NCBI RefSeq assembly: GCF_024713975.1
Contig: NC_091116.1
Coordinates: forward strand, 4,302,463 to 4,366,462
Direction of reading: 5' to 3'
Length of the DNA: 64,000 bases
Origin: Paralichthys olivaceus
Lineage: Eukaryota; Chordata; Actinopteri; Pleuronectiformes; Paralichthyidae
Part shown: positions 48,401 to 57,700 of the stretch, piece after piece
Numbering within the stretch: position 1 is the stretch's first letter
Layout of the letters: every line of letters begins with the position of its first letter
Notes under the pieces: model-generated
What the model was told of the DNA's origin: nothing
Seen by the model: only the letters and a program-made list of their open reading frames with translations
Database searches by the model: none
Translations under genes and position numbers: made by a program

Positions 48401-50513
48401 TCATTTCTGGTGCTCTCTCGTCCTCAGGCTGATTTCTCCTCGGTGACCGCCTTCTTGCTGTCTCCCATCCCTCTTTCCTGACTGGTTGTGGCTCGGGAGA
48501 CAAGATCCCATTCTCCATTTCCTGCTTCAGTCCTTTAACTCTTCCATTTACATCTAATTCTTCTGCTGTATTGTCATCCTTTTGCTTCTTTTCCTTCTCT
48601 TCCTCTCCTTGTTCATCTTTTTGCTTCTCTTCTTTTGCTTTACTTGGTTCAACCGTCTCAACTTCTATCTTTTGACATTCTTCCTTTGTCTCCATTATGC
48701 CCTCTTCAGAAGTGACTGTAAGGGTGGAAGGCTTTTGTTCATCAAGTTCACTAGTCTGAGTCTCCTCTATCTCTTCAATCTCATCATCTAAAACTGTCAC
48801 AGGTTCTTCTGCTGTCTCTTCTTCTCCCACCATTGCCACTTTATCTAATTGACCCCCACTCTCACCTTTTACAAGGGTCGTCCCTCTTGGCTGTTCTCTC
48901 AAGTTGTCTGCCCATGCTTCTATGAGCAGTTGTGACAGTTGTTGCTGAAAATCACCACCCCCCTGTTTTGTGGACTCATTCTCCTCTGACACAACTTCAC
49001 CTCCTGGCTGGTCAAGTTCAACTTCACCCTCTTCCTCCGGTTCGAAGGCCTCCTCCACCTGATCCAAATGCACATCCTGCTGTGCATCTAAAGGTAGCTC
49101 CTCTACACTCTGCACTTCTGGTTCTGGAGGTTCTACCATTTCAAGCTTAACAATAGATTCTTCCTGCATTTCTTCATCACCTCTTCCTATGTGCTCTTCC
49201 TCACCCATTAACTCTTGCATAACATCAGTCGTGTTCTCCTTCATCTCTATAATTCCTGCTGCCCCATCATGAGCATTAACACCAACCTTTTGCACTTGCT
49301 CTTTCTGGTTAATCCCTTCGTCAGTCCATCCTTCTGTCTGTGACGGCTCTTCAGGAGGTACGAAGGCTAACTCTGGTTGCTCTACCTTTAGATTTGCTTC
49401 GCCCCCATTGTCCAGAACGTCAGGAGCTAACATTGCATTCTTCATTAACTCCTCGGTTCCCTCATCCTCAATGTTTGCTTCAATGGGATCCATCTGTTGC
49501 CAAATAATGTTGTTATTAGTTGACTCAACTTCCTGTTTGCTGGATTCTAAGTTTATCTTCTCATCTGTGTAAGTCATGCCATCTTGATTCTCACTGATTA
49601 ACTGGTTGGTCTGAATGCTCACCATCTCAATTGTAGCAGGTGTATTGAATAGTGGGCCACTATTATCAACAGAGGTTTGGCATAGATCTTTTTGAATGTT
49701 AACTGGCTCATCTGGGCATGCGGTAACGCAGATTGCATCTGTTGTTGACTCCTCAATGTTTTCTGTCTCCTCACTATTAGTGAGAAGAACAACTTCTGTT
49801 TTGTTGTTGTCATCAGTAGACAACTGTGCATCCTCCCCTGACTCCTCTATGATACTTAAATCTTGAAGATTATCTGTATCATCTGCAGAGGACATAATCT
49901 GGTGTTCTTCTAACCCATCATCTCCTTCATTAGTCTCTTCCTCCATTGTCTCTGTTTTGGATCTTTCAGTGAAGGCCTCTTGGGTATTTTCTTCACTTTC
50001 TCTGTTCTCATTTTCCCCAAATATCTGATTTTGAGAGATAATACTGACTGATGAAAATGTAGATGGATTATCAGTCATTGCCTTTGTGTCTTTTGACTCT
50101 TCTTCTTCTTCTTCTTTGTCTTCACATTCTTTCTGTCTTGATTGGTCTTCTATCTTTTCATGCTCTTCATCTGCCATTTCTGCTCCTCCCTCCCCATTTT
50201 CCTCTAGTGTTTCATTACCTCCATCCTCGTCTCTTATTACTCCATTTGGTAACTGGTCCTCTTGTATAATCTTCACTTCCTCCCTTTCATCCCGTGCTCC
50301 AAGTTCTTCTTTTTTATGCTCCTCTCCTGCTTCAGCCATCATCAAAACATCCTCCCCTACCTCCTCAGCTAGTTCCACCTCATCATCGTCCTCTTCTCCT
50401 TCCCCACCCTCTCTTCCTTTCTGGGTATCCAGGTCTGAACAAATACCCAGTGGGCTGTGGACAATGGCAGCATTTGATAGGTCTTGGTTTGGACAGGAGC
50501 CTGATTGAGCCAT
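42268..50513 (-). CDS. clic6: Chloride intracellular channel protein 6, long and short forms
   Basis: CLIC proteins have a GST-like fold and switch between soluble and membrane-bound states; CLIC6 (parchorin) is linked to secretory epithelia. Five core exons (110, 126, 107, 182 and 162 bp) join in phase and encode 228 residues. These include the redox-site motif GNCPFSQR, the putative membrane segment [48 protein letters not shown] and the end DVAKRIK. Exons 2-3 fit CLIC6 best ([33 protein letters not shown]), although exons 4-5 have CLIC5-like residues. Two alternative starts exist. An 830-codon acidic exon (48024-50513) gives about 1058 residues. A 21-codon exon (45444-45506) gives about 249 residues. 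It is head-to-head with rcan1, as CLIC6 and RCAN1 are in mammals. Confidence 0.88.
42524..42705 (-). CDS. clic6: clic6 core exon 5
   Basis: This 182-bp exon has acceptor GTGCAG|CC and donor AAG|GTTAAG. It encodes [37 protein letters not shown], and [20 protein letters not shown] then LK. The [13 protein letters not shown] block is a CLIC family signature. Confidence 0.93.
42929..43035 (-). CDS. clic6: clic6 core exon 4
   Basis: This 107-bp exon has acceptor ACACTAG|C and donor G|GTAAGA. It encodes [20 protein letters not shown] and then [15 protein letters not shown], the linker and the start of the C-terminal helical domain. Confidence 0.92.
43466..43591 (-). CDS. clic6: clic6 core exon 3
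   Basis: This 126-bp exon has acceptor TTTTCAG|A and donor CG|GTACAC. It encodes [20 protein letters not shown] and then [20 protein letters not shown] and P, with split Arg codons at both junctions. Residues here favour CLIC6 over CLIC5. Confidence 0.92.
43813..44164 (+). mobile_element. MITE copy G in clic6 intron
   Basis: It has a TTAA left end with AAGGTCCAGTGTGTAAGATT, an intact body, and a right end ACATTGTACCTTTC in which the terminal TTAA is lost. Relative to copy F it lacks about 10 bases after 'gggaactattt'. It lies between core exons 2 and 3, antisense to clic6. Confidence 0.88.
44345..44420 (-). repeat. Dispersed repeat tail fragment, inverted
   Basis: The phrases 'ttcaattcagtacaatttta' and 'ggcaccaagtcacacatt' are the reverse orientation of the common fish tail 'gtgatttggcgctatataaa...aattgaa'. 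It sits inside the same clic6 intron as MITE copy G. Confidence 0.5.
44605..44714 (-). CDS. clic6: clic6 core exon 2
   Basis: This 110-bp exon has acceptor TGTGTAG|GCG and donor CG|GTAATC. It encodes [20 protein letters not shown] and onward to TTVDLKR, carrying the glutaredoxin-like Cys of CPFS and the putative membrane-inserting segment. The acceptor's pyrimidine tract is a TG microsatellite. Confidence 0.92.
45444..45506 (-). CDS. clic6: clic6 alternative first exon, short form
   Basis: A minus-strand ATG in an ideal context (GTCCACCATGT) opens [14 protein letters not shown] then TIELFVK. It ends exactly at AAG|GTAAGT in phase 0. IELFVK is the conserved sequence that precedes [13 protein letters not shown] in short CLIC proteins, so splicing to 44714 yields a normal-length 249-residue CLIC. 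A TATAAT-like sequence lies about 55 bases upstream (45559-45564). Confidence 0.82.
45510..48020. other. clic6 intron between the two alternative first exons
   Basis: No further exon was found in 2.5 kb. The upstream promoter of the short clic6 form must lie here. A short CA run is at about 45742-45760, and ACAC-rich DNA lies near 47.32 kb. Confidence 0.55.
48024..50513 (-). CDS. clic6: clic6 first exon, long form (acidic extension)
   Basis: An 830-codon open exon starts [20 protein letters not shown] and ends DYEISLYVK at AAG|GTGAGG, phase 0, matching the EISLFVK that precedes [10 protein letters not shown] in CLIC6. The extension is extremely rich in Glu, Asp and Gln and is probably disordered. 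Its last 150 residues become basic. They contain two copies of a short motif: [12 protein letters not shown] (residues 706-717) and [12 protein letters not shown] (744-755). The start context is GTTCCTATGG. Long opposite-strand frames here, rich in Ser or Leu, are shadows. Confidence 0.88.
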
Positions 50514-50519
50514 AGGAAC

Positions 50520-52150
50520 TTTCTAAGAAAAGATGGGACTCTATAGGGTCAGTATGCAGTTCCACAAGATGTACAATTGATTTTAGAGCTACAAGACTAA
50601 AATCGCAGAGTTCCCAGTTTGGGTCAAAAGTATAACAGCGTGAATCTTAGGACGCCAACATTAAAAAATAAGAACTAAACCCAGTATTTCTAAAAACCAT
50701 AAACATAGTATCTCTCGGTATGTTTTAGAGCAAGAAATAAGGAGCAGAAAGAATGTTTCCAAGCGTTTCCAAGGTTGCAAGATGACTCAAATCCTGGACT
50801 AGGTCCCAAATTGCAATGTGAAGGGTGGTTTCGGAGTCCGGTTTTTCAGAATAAATCCAAGAGTTTGAAATCATTGAAAATTGTGGAAATTCAGTATGAT
50901 TCCCAGGAAGTTCCAAATGTCCAGGCGAAGACGATGCATATTATTTAGGCTTACAGGTTGAATTGCAAATAGAAAGTTTTTCGCCTTGCTTGTCCCTATA
51001 GAGCTCTCAAAACTGTACTTCACCTTAAGCACGGTCAGACCTCTTGCTCTCTCGCTCTCTCCCTCTCTCTCTAAAGGATTAAATGGAGGCTGATCCCCAC
51101 ATGACTGAGAGCTTAAACCCCTCTGCCACCCAGGGACCAGCACCACTTAATGAAGTTCCTTAAAAACACATAAAGTCTACATATGCCACACAGACACATT
51201 AGCACATACTAACTCCAGATTTCAGGCTAAATTAACCTTCAAAAGTTTGCTTATGGTGTGGGTTTACCAATTGTTTTGTTTTCTATTTCCATACTTTAAT
51301 TTCAAAAGCTGCTATATAATCTTGTTTAATGAAATTAAATTGGGTATGGCACTATGCTGTTGCTCTATAATAGCTAGAACAAGGCTGTTTTAAAATAAGA
51401 ATAGGGAAAAATGTTTGAATTAAGTTTGTTTTTCGGATTAATAATTATGCTCATCTTCCATAAATTAAGATTACAATGCCAATTGCAGTGTTTGTCCCCC
51501 AAGACAGGCTGCACTTACAATCGTATTTTTAGACAGACAGCAAATATCATCTCACCTGCATGGTGCGTCGAGCAGCAAACAATATTAACCACAACAGAAG
51601 GTTTTGAGGCTCTTGAGCCGAATTAGTTGGTTAGTGATTGTGGAAAGTTATATTTGACTTCAAAAACACAATACAGACTGTATTTACAAAAACAATACAG
51701 AGGAAGAGAAAGAAACATAATTTTGCTTTCACCTTCCTGATTGCCTTAGGCAGGAATGATGTCTGGCCTTTACTTGTCTATGGCGCCTCCCTGAGGCTTA
51801 AAAGGGACATTGAGTACTGTTACGAAGCTCCAGTCTGCTTATTTCCCACAAAATCTAGTCTAGACAAAATGTGTAAGAAAGAAAAACACTAATAACAGAA
51901 TGGTAGAGCATCTACCTCCCCCAATAGGGCCCGATAGTCCCCTTAAACTCAATCAAGCCAGACTGAATTCCAGTCCATAAATTATTCCTTGGGAATTCTG
52001 TTAAAATGTCAAACAAACTGGAAAAATAACTATATGTTGTGTTCCACTGCAGTTTGGTGAAATGACTATATTTATGTGTCACTGAAGTGGTTCTTCAATC
52101 CTCAAACAAAGTTATGCGCATAATGCACCTTTCATGTATAAACAGACAGT
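50520..52150. other. Upstream region of long clic6
   Basis: No coding exon is supported. The clic6 long-form promoter and 5' untranslated sequence should lie here. A CT-rich block at about 51040-51072 is purine-rich on the clic6 strand. Confidence 0.5.
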
Positions 52151-52154
52151 TAAA

Positions 52155-52226
52155 TTCCCATACCGGGAGTTGAACCCGGGCCACCTGGGTGAAAACCAGG
52201 AATCCTTACCGCTAGACCATATGGGA
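52155..52226 (-). tRNA. tRNA-Glu (UUC anticodon)
   Basis: The minus strand reads TCCCATATGGTCTAGCGGTA and folds as a full cloverleaf. The acceptor stem TCCCATA pairs with TATGGGA, the anticodon loop TTTTCAC holds TTC, the T-stem CCGGG pairs with CCCGG around TTCAACT, and the discriminator base is A. The D-loop has GGTAAGGA where the usual vertebrate sequence has GGTTAGGA. There is no intron and CCA is not encoded. Confidence 0.93.
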
Positions 52227-52568
52227 CTATCAACAAGTAATATTTTGATCTATTTTCCTCATGAATGAAAGAATAAAATTAACAAACACATGAGCAATCA
52301 AACAGGAGAAACCATGACCTCCTTGGCAGAGGTAATGACTCTGGGGCTTTTTACCAGTCCCCTAAATATGCCTGATTGTTTCGCATCAAGATCCATGAAT
52401 TATTCCTGGGAATTCTGTGACAATGTCAAGAACCCTATAAATATTGATGTGGATTTGGATCAAGGGACGGATCCAGTCATTTGAATGCACTTTAACATTG
52501 TTAATTGGGAGATATGCCTGCTCCCCAAAGGTGATGGGGTAGATTTCATCTGCAAAGACATACTGTAG

Positions 52569-52640
52569 TTCCCATACCGGGAGTTGAACCCAGGCCACCT
52601 GGGTGAAAACCAGGAATCCTTACCGCTAGACCATATGGGA
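52569..52640 (-). tRNA. tRNA-Glu (UUC anticodon), second copy
   Basis: It is almost identical to the copy 413 bp to its left, with the same 72-base length, anticodon and acceptor stem. The visible difference is CTGGG instead of CCGGG in the T-stem, which turns one C-G pair into a U-G wobble, so the fold survives. Shared flanks suggest a local duplication. Confidence 0.9.
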
Positions 52641-53125
52641 CTATCAATACACAGTTTATTGGTCTTTTTTTCGTTAGAAATTCGATTCGAATCAAACTAC
52701 TGGACGGATTACCACAGAACGTGGCGGAGGGAATGCAGTATGTGTCAGCTGTGGATGTAGTCAATCCTTTAAATTTTGTTATGGATTTGGATCAAGGGAT
52801 GGATCCAGAAATCTTATATCAATTTAACATTATTAATTGGAAAATATGACTGCTCCCCGAAAGTGATGCCAAACTGTTTCAAACACCACCAAGTGGCTTC
52901 CTGCAATATAGGTCATAAATCACACCTCCATGTAATGGATGGAGCCACTTAAATAAATAAGTTTAAAAAAATTGTTATCCATATAAAATAGATAGATTCT
53001 GTAAATTACATGAGCTGTTATCACACTGATGTATCTCAGTGTTAATTTGTCCAATAATGAGTTATTTGATGTAAACAATCTTGATTGACAGCTCAGACAG
53101 GGTATAATCCCATAATCTTGCTTCA

Positions 53126-53770
53126 AATCAACAAAGTCAAAGTCAAAGCTTTATTGTCAATTTCTTCACATATACCAGACATACAAAGGAATCGAAATTA
53201 CGTTCCTAACTATCCCACGGTGAAGACAGGACAAGACATTTTCTAACACTAAAGTAACAGTAAAGTGCACAGGCACAACAAATAGAGACAGACATATCCT
53301 AACACTAAAGTAGACAATAAATAAAATGAAAATTCGTAGTGCAAATGTATGAAGTAGCAGCAAAGTTTTATAAAGTGAGTTGTAATAGTGCAAAGACAGG
53401 CAGTAGTAGCAGCAGACGTTTTTCTGTTTGATACAATTGTGCAAATGGCATAGTAGTGCAAAGACCGGGGTCGGAGGGTTCAGAGTCCAGAGTGGGGGGG
53501 GTGTTAGCTTCCGGACAGCCTGGTGGATGGAGCTGGGGGTGAGTCTGGTGGTGCAGGAACGGAGGCTCCTGTACCTTCTCCCAGACTGCATGAGGCTGAA
53601 CAGATTGTGTGCGGGGTGGCTCGCATCACTAACAATTGCGTTCGCTTTGCGGGTGAGGCGGGTGGTGTATATGTCTTGCAGGGTGGGGAGTGGGGCCCCA
53701 ATGATCCGTCCAGCTGTGTTTACTATGCACTGCAGGGCTTTCTTGTTGTAGTCAAAGATGGCTGTGTTTG
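53126..53770 (-). mobile_element. Non-LTR retrotransposon (LINE) 3' fragment
   Basis: The minus strand from about 53760 to 53515 translates without a stop to the C-terminal tail of a LINE reverse transcriptase. It reads AIFDYNKKALQCIVNTAGRI, IGAPLPTLQDIYTTRLTRKA and SHPAHNLFSLMQSGRRYRSL, resembling the GA.LPSLQ.IY...RKA..I..D.SHPAH.LF..LPSGRRYRS ending of fish LINEs. A 3' untranslated part follows and ends in the AAAGTCAAAGTCAAAGCTTT region (53134-53153). The 5' part is absent. Confidence 0.85.
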
Positions 53771-54059
53771 TATCCCGGATATTTTGGGTTCATTTCTGGA
53801 TATTCGGAGACACGTCACACATTTTCATCGATACTGTTCGTGATTATCATTCAGTCACATTGCCATAATGCAACACCTTACTTTGAAAAGCCAGAAAACA
53901 GGATTAAGCAATTAAAATAGTTTCACAGTTTTGGATGAATCAAAGATGTATGATATCCATCATTCTTTTTTATTTAATGTTACACTCTTTGTAATGAAGT
54001 CAAAAAAAAAAAAAGGGACACGCTGCAAAACCGGAAATACACATCAGCTGCTGCTGTCC

Positions 54060-54067
54060 TGACGTCA
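54060..54067 (+). promoter_or_regulatory. cAMP response element in the rcan1 distal promoter
   Basis: A perfect palindromic TGACGTCA lies 526 bases before the start codon. A half-like TGCGTCA is at 54082-54088 and an ETS-like CCGGAAAT near 54031. The surroundings to 54720 are relatively CpG-rich with no clear TATA box, as in a broad CpG promoter. Confidence 0.55.
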
Positions 54068-54585
54068 TCTCCCTGATCCTGTGCGTCATGCTAACAAAAT
54101 TACCCCGGAGGTTTATTTACAGTTAATTCTTACGTATATTTTACTGTTTCGGTTTGAGTCAATACTTTCTACCGAACGACCACCTCCGCCCAAAACAAGA
54201 CGACGGAAGAAACCCACGGAATATCGTGTGTTTCGCTTGTTTGGCAGCATTATTCCAGCTTCCTGGTTAGCATAACCTGCCAGCTAGCCAGCTTAGTGCA
54301 GCTTGTGAGCTAATACACCAAGAGCCGCTTTGAAGCTTTTGGCTCCGTTTGCTGTTTGGATGGAAACATCGCAGACTGAGCTGCGTTAACATGAAATAAC
54401 GACTTTATCGGTACGAATAACACGGAATTAAATTAGCGTTAGCCACAACGTCAGCTTTTGACACTTGGGAAGTCATTAGTGGGGGGACGTTAGCTAGCTA
54501 GCTAACTTTTTTTTGGGATCTGGATTTCTGATTTGCTGGTCCGGTGTTTCCAGGCAAAACTCAAAGGAAACAGCCGGGGATCGTG

Positions 54586-54708
54586 ATGCAGAGATCGAAG
54601 AAGAGCGCCGAAGAGGAGGCGACGGTGGATGTGCAGTTTCGAGATTTACCAAACGCCCTGATCGCCTGCAAAGTGCCGGAGGACCTGTTCGGTGAAGGCA
54701 ACCTCAAG
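54586..54708 (+). CDS. rcan1: rcan1 alternative first exon, distal
   Basis: MQRSKKSAEEEATVDVQFRD followed by LPNALIACKVPEDLFGEGNL and K, ending at AAG|GTAAGA after 41 codons. The last 29 or so residues align with VDLQDLPSATIACHLDPRVF of human RCAN1 isoform 1. I chose the first ATG; a GTG 42 bases upstream keeps the frame open but is not a plausible start. Confidence 0.85.
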
Positions 54709-57700
54709 GTAAGAGCTAAATGCTTATGTAGCACTTTGTTAGGTTAACCATTTACTAACATTTTATTGTGTTGCGTATACTTTGGTGTAGCCGATGATAG
54801 CCGAGTGTGAGAGTGGTCCTTTCGGATCCATTAAGCATTCAAAACACTGTTCTGTTCTGTTATTGTGCTAAGATCATCGTTTCTTTTCATGGAGTCTGGT
54901 GAGCTGCTGTGCACGCCCACACACGTCCTGTATCTCCTTTTGAGTGACAGCAATACTGAGCTTTCTTTTCAGTCATTAACACCACTAGCTGGGGGTAATA
55001 TTTTAAAATACGCACAGGTATTTAACTGAGCTGTCAACAAAACAATCAGAGTGGAGTTGCTTAAGAAGAGAACTTCCAAAAGTTGACTTTTATTCAATTC
55101 AAACAACTTTATTAATCCCAACTGTGGGCGTTTCATGTGAAACAGCTTGTACAAAAAACAACTACGTTCGTCTCTTCGTGGTCAAGTGAGCAGACGTTCG
55201 TCTTTTCCTGATTTCAAGTGCGCCCGTATTACAGAATGTAATAAATGCAGGTAGTCCATGATACGGAGCGAGCCAATCTTTTATGCTACTGTAAAATCCC
55301 TTTATTCTATAATTTCTGACAAAGGTTGTCAAAAGTTGTCCTCAGGACCATCCTGACTGTTCACTCACTCAGTATCATATGTACTGTATCATTTTTGAGC
55401 AATTCAGCCTCAAAGTTCCTTCTTTTTTAGTTGAAAAAGGCATTATGCGCAATAGTTACTCAACTGTAAAATCCCTTTGATCCATAATTTCTGACAAAGA
55501 TTGATACCGTTGAATTCAGGACCATCCTGACTGTTCACTCACTCAGTATCAAGCATTTTTACTGTATCATTTTGGAGAAATTCAGCCTCAAAGTTCATTA
55601 TTTTGAATTGAAAGAGGCATTATGCGCAATATTTACTCTACTGTAAAATCTCTTTGATCCATAATTTCTAACGAAGGCTGATACAGTTGTCCTCAGGACC
55701 ACCCTGACTGTTCACTCACTCAGTATCAAGCATATTTACTGTATCATTTTTGAGCAATTCAGCCTCAAAGTTCCTTCTTTTTTAGTTGAAAAACGCATTA
55801 TGTGCAATAGTTACTCTACTGTAAAATCTCTTTGATCCATAATTTCTAACAAAGGCTGATAGAGTTGTCCTCAGGACCATCTTGACTGTTCACTCAGTAT
55901 CAAGCATATTTACTGTATCATTTTTGAGAAATTCAGCCTCAAAGTTCATTCTTTTGAATTGAAAAAGGCATTATGTACAATTTTTACTCTACTGTAAAAT
56001 CTCTTTGATCCATAATTTCTGACAAAGATTGATACAGTTGAATTCAGGACCATCCTGACTGTTCACTCACTCAGTATCAAGCATATTTACTGTATCATTT
56101 TGGAGAAATTCAGCCTCAAAGTTCCTTTTTTTAGTTGAAAAAGGCATTATGCGCAATATTTACTCTACTGTAAAATCTCTTTGATCCATAATTTCTGACA
56201 AAGATTGATACACTTAAATTCAACCAATAAGAAAGGTGGTTTGAACAATAACAAAGTACATTTTCAATCTTTGTACATGTTAACAGTGGAGAACTAAAGT
56301 CAGACAGTGGAAAAACAACTCTATCCTTTCTTTGTTTCTGATTTCTTGGTTTTCTCTCAGTGTAATGTTTCTTTTCAAGATGTAGCCAAACAAAAGCCAC
56401 CGTAAAAGTCAGGGTCCATCTGTGGGAGATCCTGTGGGAACATGTAATTCTTGGTACACGCAGGCATTTTGCCAGGCATATGCATACACAGGGGATGTGA
56501 GATGAGCCAGTGTGGAGGTTGCTGACATTGATGGAAAAGAAAAAACAGAGGTGAAGAGAGATGTTTTCTTCCTTCATTTATTCCATGATCCTGCTGCTTT
56601 TCCACTGGGCATTGGGAAAGTTTTGAGGGTCAGCTGATGTATCATATGGCAAAATATTCCACTGAGGTGGGTGACTGCTTCTGGAATTTATGAAAACACA
56701 AATGAATGTTAGGTGAGAGAGATGAAATAGGAAAAGCTGTAACTTTTTTGATCCCCTGTAGGGGAAATTGAGTCATCTATGCACATTCAACATCAGCTTA
56801 TCTGAAAAACCGATAACACAGTCACACATACTTAGATCATAATAGTTTTGTTCATGTATTTAAATCATTTGTATGTATCATTGTGGCAGAAAAACAGCCA
56901 CAACTATTATATCAGTGTGATAGATGCTAACACTGTATTCTTTTAAGTTTCCTAAATTTCCAATGATGGTGCTAAGATATGGCCAACTTACTCTATATCA
57001 TGTCTGCCTTGTATTTTATTAGACCTGGTAGTGGAATAATAGGCCAACTGTAGCTTATACTGCTGGTCTGTTGAGGCAGAATTACAAAAATGTTGTCGCT
57101 GTCCAAATGCACACAGACCTGACTATCTTGTGTCTATGGGAGGAAGATGTTAACCAGTGGTTGACAGCAAACAATTTTATGCCAAATATTTAATATGATG
57201 ATTTTGTTTGACTGCACTCTTCTTTTTTTATATTGGTATAAACCTACTGTAATTAAAGCTGAGACTTGGCACTTTAAGTTTTTTATTACAAAATGACTCA
57301 TAGCCTGAAACACTGTAATAATACTCACGGTCTGGACTATGTCTTTCAGCTGAGAAGTAACGAAAAATGGCAGCACATACATGACATGATTCAATTTCCC
57401 TTTTTTATGTAGCAACAAATCATAACATACATTATATAGGCACTTTACAGAGTCAGGGTGGGCATCTGTCTATGTATAAACTGTTTTATTCAAGCACTGT
57501 CAGAGTGGTTAGTACAATGACGTTAATAATATTTATCTTCATAGGTTTAATATAGTTATATTAACAGCAGCAACTGTAATTGTTATTATCCCTGAATGTA
57601 TCTCTGCATCTGGCAGGACTCAAGACATGACCTAAAGCTAATATAGATTATTTTTGGTCATATATAAGATGGCATTGTCTGATATGGGTATATACAGCAG

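Larger units (their letters stand above)
51950..52880. repeat. Duplicated segment units around the two tRNA genes
   Basis: The tRNA sequences and parts of their flanks recur. 'ggatttggatcaaggga(c/t)ggatcca' occurs near 52455 and 52785, and 'cattgttaattgggagata' near 52495 and 52825 (with variation). 'ccat(a)aattattcct(t)gggaattctg' occurs near 51976 and 52393. These flanks look like a degenerate dispersed fish repeat copied together with the tRNA. Confidence 0.6.

Noticed and set aside
50086-50508. 140-codon plus-strand frame rich in Ser
   Set aside because: Antisense shadow of the acidic clic6 exon. Glu/Asp codons read as Ser/Leu/Phe on the other strand.
42268-50513. Naming the CLIC gene clic5
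   Set aside because: Exons 4-5 share residues with CLIC5 ([18 protein letters not shown]). However, exons 2-3, the VAKRIK end, the long Glu-rich exon and the rcan1 neighbour fit CLIC6 better. A phylogeny would settle it.
53523-53843. 106-codon plus-strand frame
   Set aside because: Antisense of the LINE reverse-transcriptase tail, which has the recognisable protein on the minus strand.
55286-56225. CRISPR-like array
   Set aside because: The repeat unit is about 176 bp with no unique spacers between units, in a vertebrate intron. It is an ordinary tandem repeat.
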